Of a DNA stretch of 64,000 nt, positions 1 to 9,011 are shown in pieces (within the stretch, counting starts at the first letter, position 1; every line of letters begins with the position of its first letter). The DNA lies in NCBI GenBank assembly GCA_963696075.1, contig CAVOJD010000006.1, positions 248,001 to 312,000 of the forward strand, read 5' to 3'. The notes under the pieces were generated by a model. The model had not been told where the DNA came from and did not search any database. It was given only the letters and a program-made list of their open reading frames with translations. Source of the stretch: CAJQQK01 sp963696075 (GTDB lineage: Bacteria; Pseudomonadota; Alphaproteobacteria; Rhizobiales; Hyphomicrobiaceae). The position numbers were made by a program, and so were the translations under genes.

Positions 1-419
1 GCCGTCAGATTGCGTTCCGGCGCAACCACAGGCTTGCCGCCAGCCGACAGCGTCGCGATCTTGTAGACCAGGAAGCCGTGCTCGGTGTGGATCGCCTCGT
101 CGCCCGGGTTGAGATAGGACTGCGCCAGAAGGTTGAGCAGTTCATCGGAACCGGCGCCGCAGATAATCCGGTCGGCCGCGATGCCATAAACCCCCGCGAT
201 CGCGTCGCGCAGCACATGCGCAGACCCGTCCGGGTAACGCTCGAGACGGCCGGCCGCCTGCCGGTAGGCATCGCGCGCCGCCTGGCTCGGGCCCAGCGGC
301 GTTTCATTCGCCGAGAGCACGATCGGCTCTGCATGCCCTTCGACTGCATGTCCGCCCGGCACGTAGGGGCTGATTTCAAGAATACTGGCGCGGGGGCGCG
401 GGCTGTTGGCTTCCACCAT
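1..419 (-). CDS. hisC: Histidinol-phosphate aminotransferase, N-terminal part (runs off left edge)
   Basis: This is a class I/II PLP-dependent aminotransferase that makes histidinol phosphate in histidine synthesis. It starts at the ATG at 419-417 and stays open through base 1, giving the first 139 residues or so; the rest lies outside the window. The hallmark LSANETPLGPS stretch (residues 35-45) and the RYPDGS motif (61-66) are typical of HisC, and GAGSDELL (88-95) is the PLP phosphate-binding loop. In many alphaproteobacteria hisC lies beside metX, as here, with the two genes diverging from a 214-base spacer. Aromatic aminotransferase activity cannot be excluded from this fragment. Confidence 0.85.
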   Translation of the reverse strand, partial: MVEANSPRPRASILEISPYVPGGHAVEGHAEPIVLSANETPLGPSQAARDAYRQAAGRLERYPDGSAHVLRDAIAGVYGIAADRIICGAGSDELLNLLAQSYLNPGDEAIHTEHGFLVYKIATLSAGGKPVVAPERNLT

Positions 420-633
420 TGGATTAACTTTCGCTTATCCTGCGCGACCACCAAATGATCGCGTGCCGTTGATAGGCGTCAGCGCCGACGAAATCAAACG
501 ATGCCTGAGCCTCATTTGTTGTTATGTTTGAGAAAATCGGACCGACCCCGCCCGCAACCAGCCGCCGGACCCGCGATCGGCCCCTTTGCGAAGCGCCACA
601 AAACCTGTAGGACGGTCCTCCCGGCGGGCTCGA

Positions 634-1884
634 ATGACCGCCACGATCGATGGCAGTGAAACGGAACGATCCGAAGCCGTGAACACGGACGCAGCAAATC
701 CCCGCCAACCGGCTGAAATCAAGCCCTTGGACGAGGCCAACAACCCCACCAGCCCCGTCGTCACATTCGGCGACGGGAAGAGCGGCGGCCTGCAACTCGA
801 GGGTGGCCAGGTTTTGTCGCCCTTTACGATCGCCTACCAGACCTACGGCCGCCTCAACGCCGACAAATCGAACGCGATCCTCGTCTGCCATGCCCTCACA
901 GGCGATCAGCACTGCGCCAACGTCCACCCGCGCACCGGCAAGCCCGGCTGGTGGGAACTGCTGATCGGCCCCGGCCGCCCGATCGACACCGACCGCTTTT
1001 TCGTGATCTGCCCCAACATCATCGGCGGCTGCATGGGCTCCTCCGGCCCCGCCTCGATCAATCCCGCAACCGGCCAGCCCTACGGCCTCTCGTTTCCCGT
1101 CATTACGATCCGTGACATGGTCGCAGCCCAGGTCCGCCTGATCGACCATTTCGGCATCGATGAGCTGTTCGCCGTCGTCGGCGGCTCCATGGGCGGCATG
1201 CAGGTCCTCGAGTGGGCCGCGAACTACACCGATCGCGTCTTCGCCGCCGTGCCGATCGCCACCGCCGCCTGGCATTCCTCCCAGAACATCGCCTTCCACG
1301 AAGTCGGCCGCCAGGCCGTCATGGCCGACCCCGACTGGTGCGGCGGTGACTACCTCAGCCGTGGCGTCGTCCCGCGCCGGGGCCTCGCCGTCGCGCGCAT
1401 GGCAGCCCACATCACGTATCTTTCCGAGGAGGCGCTGCAACGCAAGTTCGGCCGCAACTATCAGGACCGCCGCGACCTCTCCTTCTCCTTCGACGCCGAC
1501 TTCCAGGTCGAAAGCTACCTGCGCCACCAGGGCTCGACCTTCGTCGATCGCTTCGATGCGAATTCCTACCTCTACATCACGCGGGCCATGGATTATTTCG
1601 ACATTGCAGCCCGTCACGATGACATCCTCGCCGACGCCTTTCGCGGCACCCGCACGCGCTTCTGCGTCGTCTCCTTCACCTCCGACTGGCTCTACCCGAC
1701 GCGGGAATCGAAGGAGATCGTCCAGGCCCTGAACGCCGTTGCCGCCAACGTCTCCTTCGTCGAGATCGAGAGCGACAAGGGCCACGACGCCTTCCTCGTC
1801 AACGAGCCTGAATTCTTCTCAACCGTCGGCGGCTTCATCCGCGCCGCAGCCCGCCGCCGCGGCATCGCCGAGGAAACGCGCTGA
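634..1884 (+). CDS. metX: Homoserine O-acetyltransferase
   Basis: MetX acetylates homoserine from acetyl-CoA at the entry to methionine synthesis. The protein is an alpha/beta hydrolase of 416 residues. The nucleophile elbow GGSMGGMQ places the catalytic serine at about 185, SDWLYP gives the aspartate at about 351, and GHDAFL gives the histidine at about 384, so the triad is complete. I chose the ATG at 634; an in-frame TTG at 586 would add 16 unconserved residues. The stop overlaps the metW start (TGATG), a classic coupled metXW pair. Some MetX-like proteins use succinyl-CoA, which cannot be decided here. Confidence 0.93.
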   Translation: MTATIDGSETERSEAVNTDAANPRQPAEIKPLDEANNPTSPVVTFGDGKSGGLQLEGGQVLSPFTIAYQTYGRLNADKSNAILVCHALTGDQHCANVHPRTGKPGWWELLIGPGRPIDTDRFFVICPNIIGGCMGSSGPASINPATGQPYGLSFPVITIRDMVAAQVRLIDHFGIDELFAVVGGSMGGMQVLEWAANYTDRVFAAVPIATAAWHSSQNIAFHEVGRQAVMADPDWCGGDYLSRGVVPRRGLAVARMAAHITYLSEEALQRKFGRNYQDRRDLSFSFDADFQVESYLRHQGSTFVDRFDANSYLYITRAMDYFDIAARHDDILADAFRGTRTRFCVVSFTSDWLYPTRESKEIVQALNAVAANVSFVEIESDKGHDAFLVNEPEFFSTVGGFIRAAARRRGIAEETR

Positions 1885-2546
1885 TGGCCGCCCGTGATGC
1901 CAACGAAGCACCCGAAACCGCCGGGGCGCCAACGCGGCCAGGCGAACCGCGCGTCGACCACCTCCTGATCGCGGAAATGATCACCCCCGGCGCCCGCGTC
2001 CTCGACGTCGGCTGTGGCGATGGCGCCCTTCTCCAACTGCTCGGCGAAAGGCGCGGCGCCGATGGCCGCGGCATCGAGGTCGAGCGGGAAAAAGTGAACG
2101 CCTGCGTCGCCCAGGGCCTGTCCGTGATCCAGGGTGATGCTGACATCGACCTCGACCACTACCCCGACAAGGCCTTTGAGTTCGCCGTCCTGAGTCTCAC
2201 AATCCAGGCCACGCGCTATCCCAAAACGGTGCTCGAGAACCTTCTGCGCATCGGCCACCGCGCCATCGTGTCGTTCCCGAATTTCGGCCATTGGCAGATC
2301 CGCACGTCTCTCCTCTTCACCGGCCGCATGCCCCAGACCCGGAACCTGCCGGAGCCGTGGTATCTGAGCCCGGACGCGCATCTGTGCTCAATCGTCGATT
2401 TCGCCGAACTGTGCAAAATCGTCGACGCCGAAATCGAAGAGGCCGTCGCCTTCAACACATCGGGCCGCCGCTTGCCAATCAACCGCTCGATCGGTCTCCA
2501 GAACCTCTTCGGCGAGAAGGCCGTGTTTCGGCTCCGGCGCGACTGA
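1884..2546 (+). CDS. metW: MetW, methionine biosynthesis methyltransferase-like protein
   Basis: This 220-residue SAM-dependent methyltransferase fold has the SAM-binding motif DVGCGDG at residues 41-47. Later stretches (SFPNFGHW, and the GRMPQT to PEPWYLSPD region) are typical of MetW. Its ATG overlaps the metX stop, so translation is probably coupled. MetW is required with MetX for homoserine acetylation in several proteobacteria, but its own reaction is not established. It is the last gene of the unit: about 160 bases separate it from the next gene. Confidence 0.92.
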   Translation: MAARDANEAPETAGAPTRPGEPRVDHLLIAEMITPGARVLDVGCGDGALLQLLGERRGADGRGIEVEREKVNACVAQGLSVIQGDADIDLDHYPDKAFEFAVLSLTIQATRYPKTVLENLLRIGHRAIVSFPNFGHWQIRTSLLFTGRMPQTRNLPEPWYLSPDAHLCSIVDFAELCKIVDAEIEEAVAFNTSGRRLPINRSIGLQNLFGEKAVFRLRRD

Positions 2547-2707
2547 TCATGTCCCGTTTCTGCGCGCCCCGCCCTTGATCCGCCCCGCTCCACGCACCGC
2601 TTTCGCCGACAAGTTGCGATAAATTTTGGCACCTCCGTTTGATTTCCGGCAACGTCTGGCGTCCTAAACCCTGGGTTCCAGTCGACAGGAACTGAGAAGG
2701 GATCAAG

Positions 2708-2977
2708 ATGTCTGCAGCTCCGAAGTTGGAAGCCGTCGAGCGACGCGCCTCCGAACGGTTTCCAGCCCACAAGACGGCATTTGTTCACGTCGGGGGCGCC
2801 GCAATTCCATGCGTTATCGAGAATATCTCCGAAGGCGGCGCGCTGCTCGTTTTCACCCAGAAGATCAAGCTCCCCCCCAGCTTCGAACTGACCTCACCGG
2901 ACGATCAGATCACCTTGCCGTGCAAGCGCCAACGCACCTCCGGTCTGACCGTCGCGGTCGAATTCGTTCGGGATTGA
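2708..2977 (+). CDS. PilZ-domain protein
   Basis: This small, 89-residue cytoplasmic protein consists of little more than a PilZ domain. The N-terminal arginine-rich ERRASERF segment followed by NISEGGALL about 35 residues later fits the RxxxR...(D/N)xSxxG pattern used for cyclic-di-GMP binding, with Asn in place of the more usual Asp. A good AGAAGGGATCAAG ribosome-binding region precedes the ATG. Stand-alone PilZ proteins are common in alphaproteobacteria and act as c-di-GMP receptors; the target here is unknown, and neighbours give no clue. Confidence 0.8.
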   Translation: MSAAPKLEAVERRASERFPAHKTAFVHVGGAAIPCVIENISEGGALLVFTQKIKLPPSFELTSPDDQITLPCKRQRTSGLTVAVEFVRD

Positions 2978-3111
2978 ACAAGCCGCGCGCCGCGCTGGGC
3001 CCGGCACCAAACCGCCGCCCGCCGGCTGGGCGTCATGCTCAAGCCTGGTTCCATCCGGACACAACACGCTCTATCGTGACGCCATAAGATTGCGCGTGCG
3101 CGGAGATGTCC

Positions 3112-3573
3112 ATGACAGCCCTCGAAAACCTGGCAAAGCTCGGCCTGACGCTGCCCGAGGCGCGCCCCGGCGTCGCCAACTACGAAGCCTGGGTACGCAC
3201 GGGCAACCTGGTGATGACGTCGGGACAGGCGGCCTGGCGCGATGGCATCCTCCACTTTCCCGGCCGCCTCGGCGCCGAAGTCAGCGATGAAGAGGGCTAT
3301 CAATCCGCCCGCCTTGCCTGCCTGAACGGCATCGCCCAACTGCAGGCCGCCACCGGCGACCTCGAAAAAGTCCGCCAGGTTGTCCGCGTCGAAGGTCTGG
3401 TCCACTGCGCGCCCGGTTATCGCGGTCACCCCCACGTGCTGGATGGCGCCTCCGACCTGCTGCGCGACGTCTTCGAGGACCGCGGCCGCCACACCCGCAC
3501 CTCCCTCGGCATCTCGGACATGGCCCTGAACGCCTCGATCATGCTGATGTTCTGGGCGGAGGTGGCGGACTGA
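3112..3573 (+). CDS. RidA (YjgF/YER057c) family protein
   Basis: This protein of about 153 residues belongs to the RidA family, whose archetype hydrolyses reactive enamine/imine intermediates made by PLP enzymes. The core includes VMTSGQAAWRDG near the N-terminus and GRHTRTSLGI near residue 130, where the arginine would supply the catalytic guanidinium. I chose the second ATG (3112), because GGAG at 3102-3105 then has a 6-base spacer; from the first ATG (3106) it would have none. It is one of three RidA-family genes in this window and the only one that keeps this arginine. It lies alone, convergent with pheT. Confidence 0.85.
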   Translation: MTALENLAKLGLTLPEARPGVANYEAWVRTGNLVMTSGQAAWRDGILHFPGRLGAEVSDEEGYQSARLACLNGIAQLQAATGDLEKVRQVVRVEGLVHCAPGYRGHPHVLDGASDLLRDVFEDRGRHTRTSLGISDMALNASIMLMFWAEVAD

Positions 3574-3613
3574 CAGACACCTTCTCGCCGCCAAAGCTGA
3601 CGACGAGACGCCT

Positions 3614-6046
3614 CTACCCCCTGATCACCGCCCCCGTCGCCTTGGCGACGGCAGCCACGATCTTCTCGGAAACCGCCTCGATCTCCTGGTCCGTCAGCGT
3701 CTGCTCTTTGGGCTGCAGCGCGACCTCGATCGCGACCGACTTCTTGCCCTCGCCAAGCGCCTTTCCCTCGAACACATCGAACACCGAAACGTCCGCGATC
3801 AAGGCCTTGTCGGCCCCGCTCGCCGCCCGGATGATGGCGCCGGCTTCGGTGTCCTGATCGACGACGAAGGCGAAATCGCGCGTCACCGCCATCAGATCCG
3901 AAACGTCGAGGGGGGCGCGCGCCCGTGATTTACGCTTCTCCGGCGGCAGCGCGTTGAGGGCGATCTCGAACGCGGCGACCGGCCCGTCAAGGTCGAACGC
4001 TTTCGCCGTGGCGGGATGGATTTCGCCGAACTGGGCGAGAACGAGCTTCGGCCCGAGCCGGATGACGCCGGATTTGCCGGGATGGAACCAGGCCGGCGCA
4101 TCGCGCGTGATTTGCGCCCGCGTGGTGTCGATGCCAAGCGCACTGAGAACAGCCGCCGCATCCGCTTTCACATCGAACACGTCTGTCGGACCTTGCGCCT
4201 CGCGCCAATCCCGGCCATGGCCGCCAAGCTTGGATTTGCCGAAGCGAACGCCGGAAGCAAGCTGTAGTTGCCCCTCCGGCGTATCGTCCCGGTAGGCTTG
4301 GCCAAGTTCGAACAGGGCGGCATCCTCGAAACCACGATTGGCGTTGCGCCGTGCCGCCGCCAGAAGGCCCGGAAGCAGGCTCGGCCGCATCGTCGACATG
4401 TCGACCGAAATCGGGTTGGCGAGCTTGAGGCTGTCATCGCCGCCGCCGAAATGCTCAGCTTCCCGCTGCGGAATGAACGACCACGTCACCGCTTCGACCA
4501 TGCCGCGGCCGGCAAGCGTTCGCCGCGCACGCCGCGCGCGCTTCTGCCCTTCCGTCAACACAGCCCGCGTCACGCCATGAATACGCTCCATCGCGACCGC
4601 CGGCACATTGTCGAGCCCATAGATGCGGATGATCTCTTCGACCAGATCGGCCGGCCCGTGAATGTCAGGCCGCCAACTCGGCGTGATCACCTTCCACTGC
4701 GGCCCCTTGCCCTGGATCTCGCAGCCGATCGCCTCGAGGATCCGGCGTCCTTCCTCGCCCCCGACGTCGACGCCAGTGAGCCGCTTGACCTTGCCGAAAT
4801 CGAACGAGATGACGTCCCCGCCCTTCGGCGCGGCGCCGGCGATCTCCGCTTTGGATGGTCTACCACCGCAGATTTCGAGCACCATGTCGGTCGCAAGATC
4901 GAGCCCGGGCTCAACGAAGGCGGGATCGACGCCGCGCTCGAAACGGTAGCGCGCATCCGTGATGATGCCAGCCTTGCGTCCTGTCTGCGCGGTCCGCGCG
5001 GGATCGAAATAGGCGCATTCGATCAGCACATTTGTCGTCGCCTCGGTGCATCCGGTCGTTTCACCGCCGATCACCCCGCCAAGCCCCAGGACGCCACTGT
5101 CGTCGGCAATGACGCACATCTCCTCGTCGACCGTGTAGGACTTGTTGTCGAGCGCCTCGAACGTCTCCCCGGCCTTGCCAAGCCTGGCGCGGATCGTGCC
5201 GCTGAGCTTGTCGGCATCGTAGACGTGCAGCGGCCGGCCGCGGTCGAGCGAGACGTAGTTCGTCATATCGACCAGCGCACTGATCGGCCGCAATCCGGCA
5301 GCCTTGAGCCGCTGTTGCATCCATCTCGGCGCCGGCCCGTTGGTGACGCCGCGGATATACCGCCCGGCGAACACGGGACACGCATCGCCCGTCCCGGCCG
5401 CAAACTCGAGCGCGATCGGAACCGGTGAATCGAAATCACCTTCCACGTCGTTCCTGAGCGCGGGCTCGGGTTTCAACGTGCCAAGCCCCGCTGCTGCAAG
5501 GTCACGCGCAACACCGCGCACGCCCGTGCAGTCAGGCCGGTTCGGCGTAATCGCAATCTCGATCACCGGGTCATTCAGCCCGGCAACGTCGATGAATTTC
5601 TCGCCGACCCGGTCGCCAAGCGCTTCATCCAGTTCGATGATGCCGTCATGGTCCTCCGAAAGCTCCAGTTCGCGCTCGGAAAGCAGCATGCCGTTGGAAT
5701 CGACGCCCCGCACCGGCCGCTTCTCCAGCGTTATGCCCGTGCCCGGAATATAGCTGCCGATCGGCCCGAAAACGCCGACAAGACCGGCCCGCGCATTCGG
5801 CGCCCCACACACCACCTCAAGCGCCGGCGCCCCCGGCGCCGTTTCGACCTGGCACACCTGCAACCGGTCGGCATTGGGGTGCGGCTTGGCGTCCAGAACC
5901 CGCGCAACCGTAAAGGCGCCAAGCGACTCCGCCGGGTTCTCGATACCCTCCACCTCGAGCCCGATCGCCGACAGCGTGCGCTCGATCTCCGCGAGCGAAG
6001 CGTCTGTCTCCAGGTGGTCTTTGAGCCAGGAAAGCGTGAACTTCAT
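3614..6046 (-). CDS. pheT: Phenylalanyl-tRNA synthetase beta subunit
   Basis: PheT pairs with PheS as an alpha2-beta2 enzyme that charges tRNA-Phe. At 810 residues it is full length. In order it has an EMAP-type tRNA-binding domain near residues 40-150 (including LQVCQVETAPG), the B3/B4 editing region near 215-380 (MTNYV, RPLHVYDADKL), the B5 domain, the synthetase-like core with NPISVDMSTMRPSLLPGLL, and a C-terminal anticodon-binding FDX-ACB domain (VTRDFAFVVDQ). It is separated from pheS by one small membrane-protein gene on the same strand, so the three are probably one transcript. Confidence 0.96.
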   Translation of the reverse strand: MKFTLSWLKDHLETDASLAEIERTLSAIGLEVEGIENPAESLGAFTVARVLDAKPHPNADRLQVCQVETAPGAPALEVVCGAPNARAGLVGVFGPIGSYIPGTGITLEKRPVRGVDSNGMLLSERELELSEDHDGIIELDEALGDRVGEKFIDVAGLNDPVIEIAITPNRPDCTGVRGVARDLAAAGLGTLKPEPALRNDVEGDFDSPVPIALEFAAGTGDACPVFAGRYIRGVTNGPAPRWMQQRLKAAGLRPISALVDMTNYVSLDRGRPLHVYDADKLSGTIRARLGKAGETFEALDNKSYTVDEEMCVIADDSGVLGLGGVIGGETTGCTEATTNVLIECAYFDPARTAQTGRKAGIITDARYRFERGVDPAFVEPGLDLATDMVLEICGGRPSKAEIAGAAPKGGDVISFDFGKVKRLTGVDVGGEEGRRILEAIGCEIQGKGPQWKVITPSWRPDIHGPADLVEEIIRIYGLDNVPAVAMERIHGVTRAVLTEGQKRARRARRTLAGRGMVEAVTWSFIPQREAEHFGGGDDSLKLANPISVDMSTMRPSLLPGLLAAARRNANRGFEDAALFELGQAYRDDTPEGQLQLASGVRFGKSKLGGHGRDWREAQGPTDVFDVKADAAAVLSALGIDTTRAQITRDAPAWFHPGKSGVIRLGPKLVLAQFGEIHPATAKAFDLDGPVAAFEIALNALPPEKRKSRARAPLDVSDLMAVTRDFAFVVDQDTEAGAIIRAASGADKALIADVSVFDVFEGKALGEGKKSVAIEVALQPKEQTLTDQEIEAVSEKIVAAVAKATGAVIRG

Positions 6047-6123
6047 GATCGTCCTATTGGTCTTTTTTTCTCAGCGCGTCGTGCGGCTATAGGCCGTTTC
6101 CATAAAATATTGAAGGGGCGCGG

Positions 6124-6681
6124 CTACTTGAAGATTTTGAGCGGTTTCACGGTCTCTCCTTGCGCGCGCCGGGCGAGGCGGATTTTGCCATAGATCCAGG
6201 CAAACGAGATGACGATCTTGATCAATGTCAGCCCGTAGAAGATGCGAAAGATGAAGGAATAGATCCAGAACCAGATCGAGCCCTTGTTGATGTAGAGCGA
6301 CGTCAGTCTGAGATCGAAGTGTTCCATGACGTCGAAGAAGCCGCCGCGAAAGACGAGATCGAGGGCGAACAGCGCCGTCGCGATCGGCCCGCCAAACACC
6401 GGCTCCGTCTTGTCGGAAAAGATCATGAACCCTTCGTGCTGCAGATAGAGGCACGAACACGTGAAGAGCACATAGAAGAACAGCATCGACACCGCCATGA
6501 ACCGGTAATAGCCGAGCGCCTGGCGAAGCATGTTGCCGCTGAACGAGAAATCCACCCAGCGGTCGATCTCTTCGTGCTTCGAGTCGTGATAGAAAATAAT
6601 GAAGATGACGGTGCCGATCATCATCGCGCTGATCGCGATCGCCACCAGTATCGACCCTTGCATCTCTCCGAGCATGGTCAT
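6124..6681 (-). CDS. Hypothetical inner-membrane protein between pheS and pheT
   Basis: I do not recognise this 185-residue protein. It starts with a hydrophobic helix (residues 10-30, ILVAIAISAMMIGTVIFIIF) and has at least two or three more hydrophobic stretches (near 60-82, 96-112 and 140-165). It is rich in aromatic residues and ends in a basic tail. No catalytic motif is visible. Its position inside the pheS-pheT unit, on the same strand and with short spacers, suggests co-transcription, but nothing points to a role in tRNA charging. Base use looks like that of its neighbours, so there is no sign of recent transfer. Confidence 0.75.
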   Translation of the reverse strand: MTMLGEMQGSILVAIAISAMMIGTVIFIIFYHDSKHEEIDRWVDFSFSGNMLRQALGYYRFMAVSMLFFYVLFTCSCLYLQHEGFMIFSDKTEPVFGGPIATALFALDLVFRGGFFDVMEHFDLRLTSLYINKGSIWFWIYSFIFRIFYGLTLIKIVISFAWIYGKIRLARRAQGETVKPLKIFK

Positions 6682-6729
6682 GGCTCTGCGCTCCCGGCTC
6701 CGTGGTGCGCGCCGGGGCGCGCGCGGGAT

Positions 6730-7821
6730 CTAGACGGACATGCCGCGTGCCAGCGTCGGCACGTCAAGCGGCAGGAAGCCGTAATGTTTCATCCATCTCA
6801 AATCAGCAGAAAACATGTCCCTGAGATCCGGGATGCCGTATTTCAGCATCGTGATCCGGTCGAGGCCCATGCCGAACGCGAAGCCCTGGTATTTCTCCGG
6901 GTCGAGCCCGCAGTTCGCGATGACATTCGGATGCACCATGCCCGAGCCGAGGATTTCAAGCCATTGCCCGGGCTTGCCGATCGCAGCCGCATCGACGTCC
7001 ACTTCAACCGACGGCTCCGTGAACGGGAAGTGTGACGCGCGATATCGCATCGTGACATCATCAACCTCGAAGAACGCCTTGCAGAACTCCTCCAGGCACC
7101 ATTTGAGGTGGCCGAGGTGCGTTGCCTCGTCGATCACCAGCCCCTCGATCTGATGGAACATCGGCGTATGGGTCTGGTCACTGTCGCTGCGATAGACACG
7201 TCCGGGCGCGATGATCCGGATCGGCGGCTTCTGCGCCAGCATCGTGCGGATCTGCACCGGGCTCGTGTGCGTGCGAAGCACCTTGCGCACGCCGCTTTCT
7301 GGCAGTGGGTCACTCGGCGCCGAGCCAAGCATGTAGAACGTATCGTGTTCCTGCCGCGCGGGGTGGTCGTCGGGAATGTTGAGCCTGGAGAAGTTATAGT
7401 CGTCCGACTCGATGTCGGGGCCTTCGGCGACCGAAAACCCCATGTCGGCGAAGATCTCGATGATCTCGTCGAACACCTGCGCGACGGGGTGGATGCGCCC
7501 TTCGCCAAGCGGCCCCGGCGCGACCGGCAACGTGACGTCGACGCGCTCGGTCTTGAGACGTTCTGCCAGATCCTGGGCTTCGAGCTCGCCGCGGCGCTTG
7601 TCGAGGCTCTCACTGACCCGCGACTTGATCGCGTTTACGGTCTGCCCGAACGCCTTGCGCTCGTCCGCCGCGAGATTGCCGATCTGCTGCATCAGGCCGG
7701 AAACACGGCCCTTCTTGCCAAGTGCACCAACCCGTACCGCATCCAGTGCAACGAGCGTGTCCGCCCGCTCGATTTCCGCTGCGATTTCGCGTTCCAGGGC
7801 GTCCAGCGTTTCCGCGTCCAT
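6730..7821 (-). CDS. pheS: Phenylalanyl-tRNA synthetase alpha subunit
   Basis: This is the catalytic subunit of PheRS, 363 residues from the ATG at 7821. The frame stays open upstream, but the family N-terminus MDAETLDALE begins here and a GGTGGAGACGTGAG region precedes it. The N-terminal coiled coil (residues 1-90) binds tRNA. The class II motifs are present: HTSPVQIRTM, GRVYRSDSDQTHTPMFHQIEG, and near the C-terminus FGMGLDRITMLKYGIPDLR. It follows rplT by 145 bases in the conserved infC-rpmI-rplT-pheS-pheT order. Confidence 0.97.
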   Translation of the reverse strand: MDAETLDALEREIAAEIERADTLVALDAVRVGALGKKGRVSGLMQQIGNLAADERKAFGQTVNAIKSRVSESLDKRRGELEAQDLAERLKTERVDVTLPVAPGPLGEGRIHPVAQVFDEIIEIFADMGFSVAEGPDIESDDYNFSRLNIPDDHPARQEHDTFYMLGSAPSDPLPESGVRKVLRTHTSPVQIRTMLAQKPPIRIIAPGRVYRSDSDQTHTPMFHQIEGLVIDEATHLGHLKWCLEEFCKAFFEVDDVTMRYRASHFPFTEPSVEVDVDAAAIGKPGQWLEILGSGMVHPNVIANCGLDPEKYQGFAFGMGLDRITMLKYGIPDLRDMFSADLRWMKHYGFLPLDVPTLARGMSV

Positions 7822-7966
7822 CTCACGTCTCCACCTGGCTTGGCGCGCTGCGGCGCGCACCCGCACGATCGGCCTCAAACGAACCGAACCGGCAGGGCCG
7901 CGCGGCCTGATGCTTTGCGCGCTGGGCGTGTCCCCGCCGGGACCGGTTCGCGCCAAACAGTTGTGG

Positions 7967-8338
7967 TCAGGCCTTCTGGGCCGCGTCCACGGCCTGCTTG
8001 GCTTGCTGGACCAGCGCGCCAAAGGCTGCCGCATCCTTCACGGCGATGTCGGCCAGCACCTTGCGGTCGAGTTCAATCCCCGCCTTGTTGAGGCCGTCGA
8101 TGAACCGGCCGTATGTCAGGCCATGTTCGCGCGTTGCAGCATTGATCCGCTGGATCCACAGCGAGCGGAACGTCCGCTTGCGCCGCTTGCGATCGCGGTA
8201 CGCGTACTGCATCGATTTCTCGACCGCCTGCTTGGCGACGCGAATGGTATTTTTGCGCCGGCCGTAAAAGCCTTTGGCGGCCTTGAGAACTTTTTTGTGT
8301 TTCGCATGGGCGGTTACGCCCCGTTTCACGCGGGCCAT
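7967..8338 (-). CDS. rplT: 50S ribosomal protein L20
   Basis: This 123-residue protein binds 23S rRNA early in large-subunit assembly. The N-terminus MARVKRGVTAHAKHKK, then GFYGRRKNTIRVAKQAVEK and the RFIDGLNKAGIELDRK segment, are diagnostic. In bacteria such as E. coli, L20 represses its own operon by binding the rpmI leader; the 371-base gap before rpmI could hold such a site, but I did not identify one. It follows rpmI by 101 bases. Confidence 0.98.
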   Translation of the reverse strand: MARVKRGVTAHAKHKKVLKAAKGFYGRRKNTIRVAKQAVEKSMQYAYRDRKRRKRTFRSLWIQRINAATREHGLTYGRFIDGLNKAGIELDRKVLADIAVKDAAAFGALVQQAKQAVDAAQKA

Positions 8339-8439
8339 CTAAGGTCTCCCGAATTCGTCCGGCATCGCGCCGGATCAATGTCTGGAATGGGTGTGCAGGT
8401 GAGGAATGTCGTCGGCCTGAAACGCCGCCGCCTATGGCC

Positions 8440-8640
8440 TCAACGATTATAAGGCATGTATTTCTTGACGATGCGCGCATCCTCGTCACACAGCACCATC
8501 GTGCCGCGCGCGTTCCGGATGAACTTCTTCGTCCGCTTGATCATGCCGTGCCGCTTGCCGGCTGCTGCAACCTTGACTTTGCCCGTCGCGGTCATCTTGA
8601 AGCGCTTTTTCGCGCCCGCCTTGGTCTTCATCTTGGGCAT
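8440..8640 (-). CDS. rpmI: 50S ribosomal protein L35
   Basis: This 66-residue ribosomal protein starts at MPKMKTKAGAKKRF; an open extension further upstream is not conserved. It is strongly basic and ends in KKYMPYNR, as is usual in alphaproteobacteria. Its start lies 371 bases after the infC stop, and a strong intrinsic terminator sits in that gap (8840-8874), so rpmI-rplT may have its own promoter or be controlled by attenuation. Confidence 0.98.
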   Translation of the reverse strand: MPKMKTKAGAKKRFKMTATGKVKVAAAGKRHGMIKRTKKFIRNARGTMVLCDEDARIVKKYMPYNR

Positions 8641-9011
8641 TTCGCTCTCCTGTGTAAGCCGTCGGCCGGGCCGACTGGCGTGTGACCACCGGCTTCCCTC
8701 AGATTGCCCGCCCGCGCCAATTGGCATGCAGGACGGCCAAATCACCCGCTCCGGTCGCCTTTTCGAAAGGACAACCGGGCTGCCGAAAGGCAGGAAGCGG
8801 GCCGCAAGCGGAGTGGGAGTTGCCGGATGTGTCTAAGCAACAAAAGCCGCCACGGCATGCCCTGCCGGGCGGCTAGCTGGGCTTATAGGGCTGAACACGC
8901 CGACAGGCAAGCGCCATTCGGCGATTTCTTGGCCTGAAAAGCGCCTCCCTCAGCGGAGGCTGGCGTACGGGGCCGGCGGTCGTCCCCCCGGCCCGCGACT
9001 TTGGATGGCGC
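8641..9011 (-). promoter_or_regulatory. infC-rpmI spacer with several hairpins
   Basis: No gene is visible in these 371 bases. Besides the terminator at 8840-8874, the minus strand has a GCCTCC/GGAGGC hairpin followed by GCTTTT (8937-8960) and a GGGCCGG/CCGGCCC hairpin near 8971-8993. The close stacking of hairpins upstream of rpmI is what a ribosomal-protein leader or attenuator would look like. No promoter could be assigned with confidence. Confidence 0.45.
8840..8874 (-). terminator. Intrinsic terminator between infC and rpmI
   Basis: On the minus strand AGCCGCC (8874-8868) pairs with GGCGGCT (8851-8845), with an inner CGGCA/TGCCG helix and a small loop, followed at once by TTTTGTT. This is a strong Rho-independent terminator in the direction of infC-rpmI transcription. 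It could end the infC message or act as an attenuator ahead of rpmI-rplT. Confidence 0.75.

Noticed and set aside
420..633. SAM-II riboswitch upstream of metX
   Set aside because: The GATTTAA and GCTAAA core motifs expected of SAM-II were not found in this spacer on the plus strand.
424..1785. 453-residue minus-strand frame opposite metX
   Set aside because: It is a GC-rich shadow of metX; the plus frame has full catalytic motifs and conservation.
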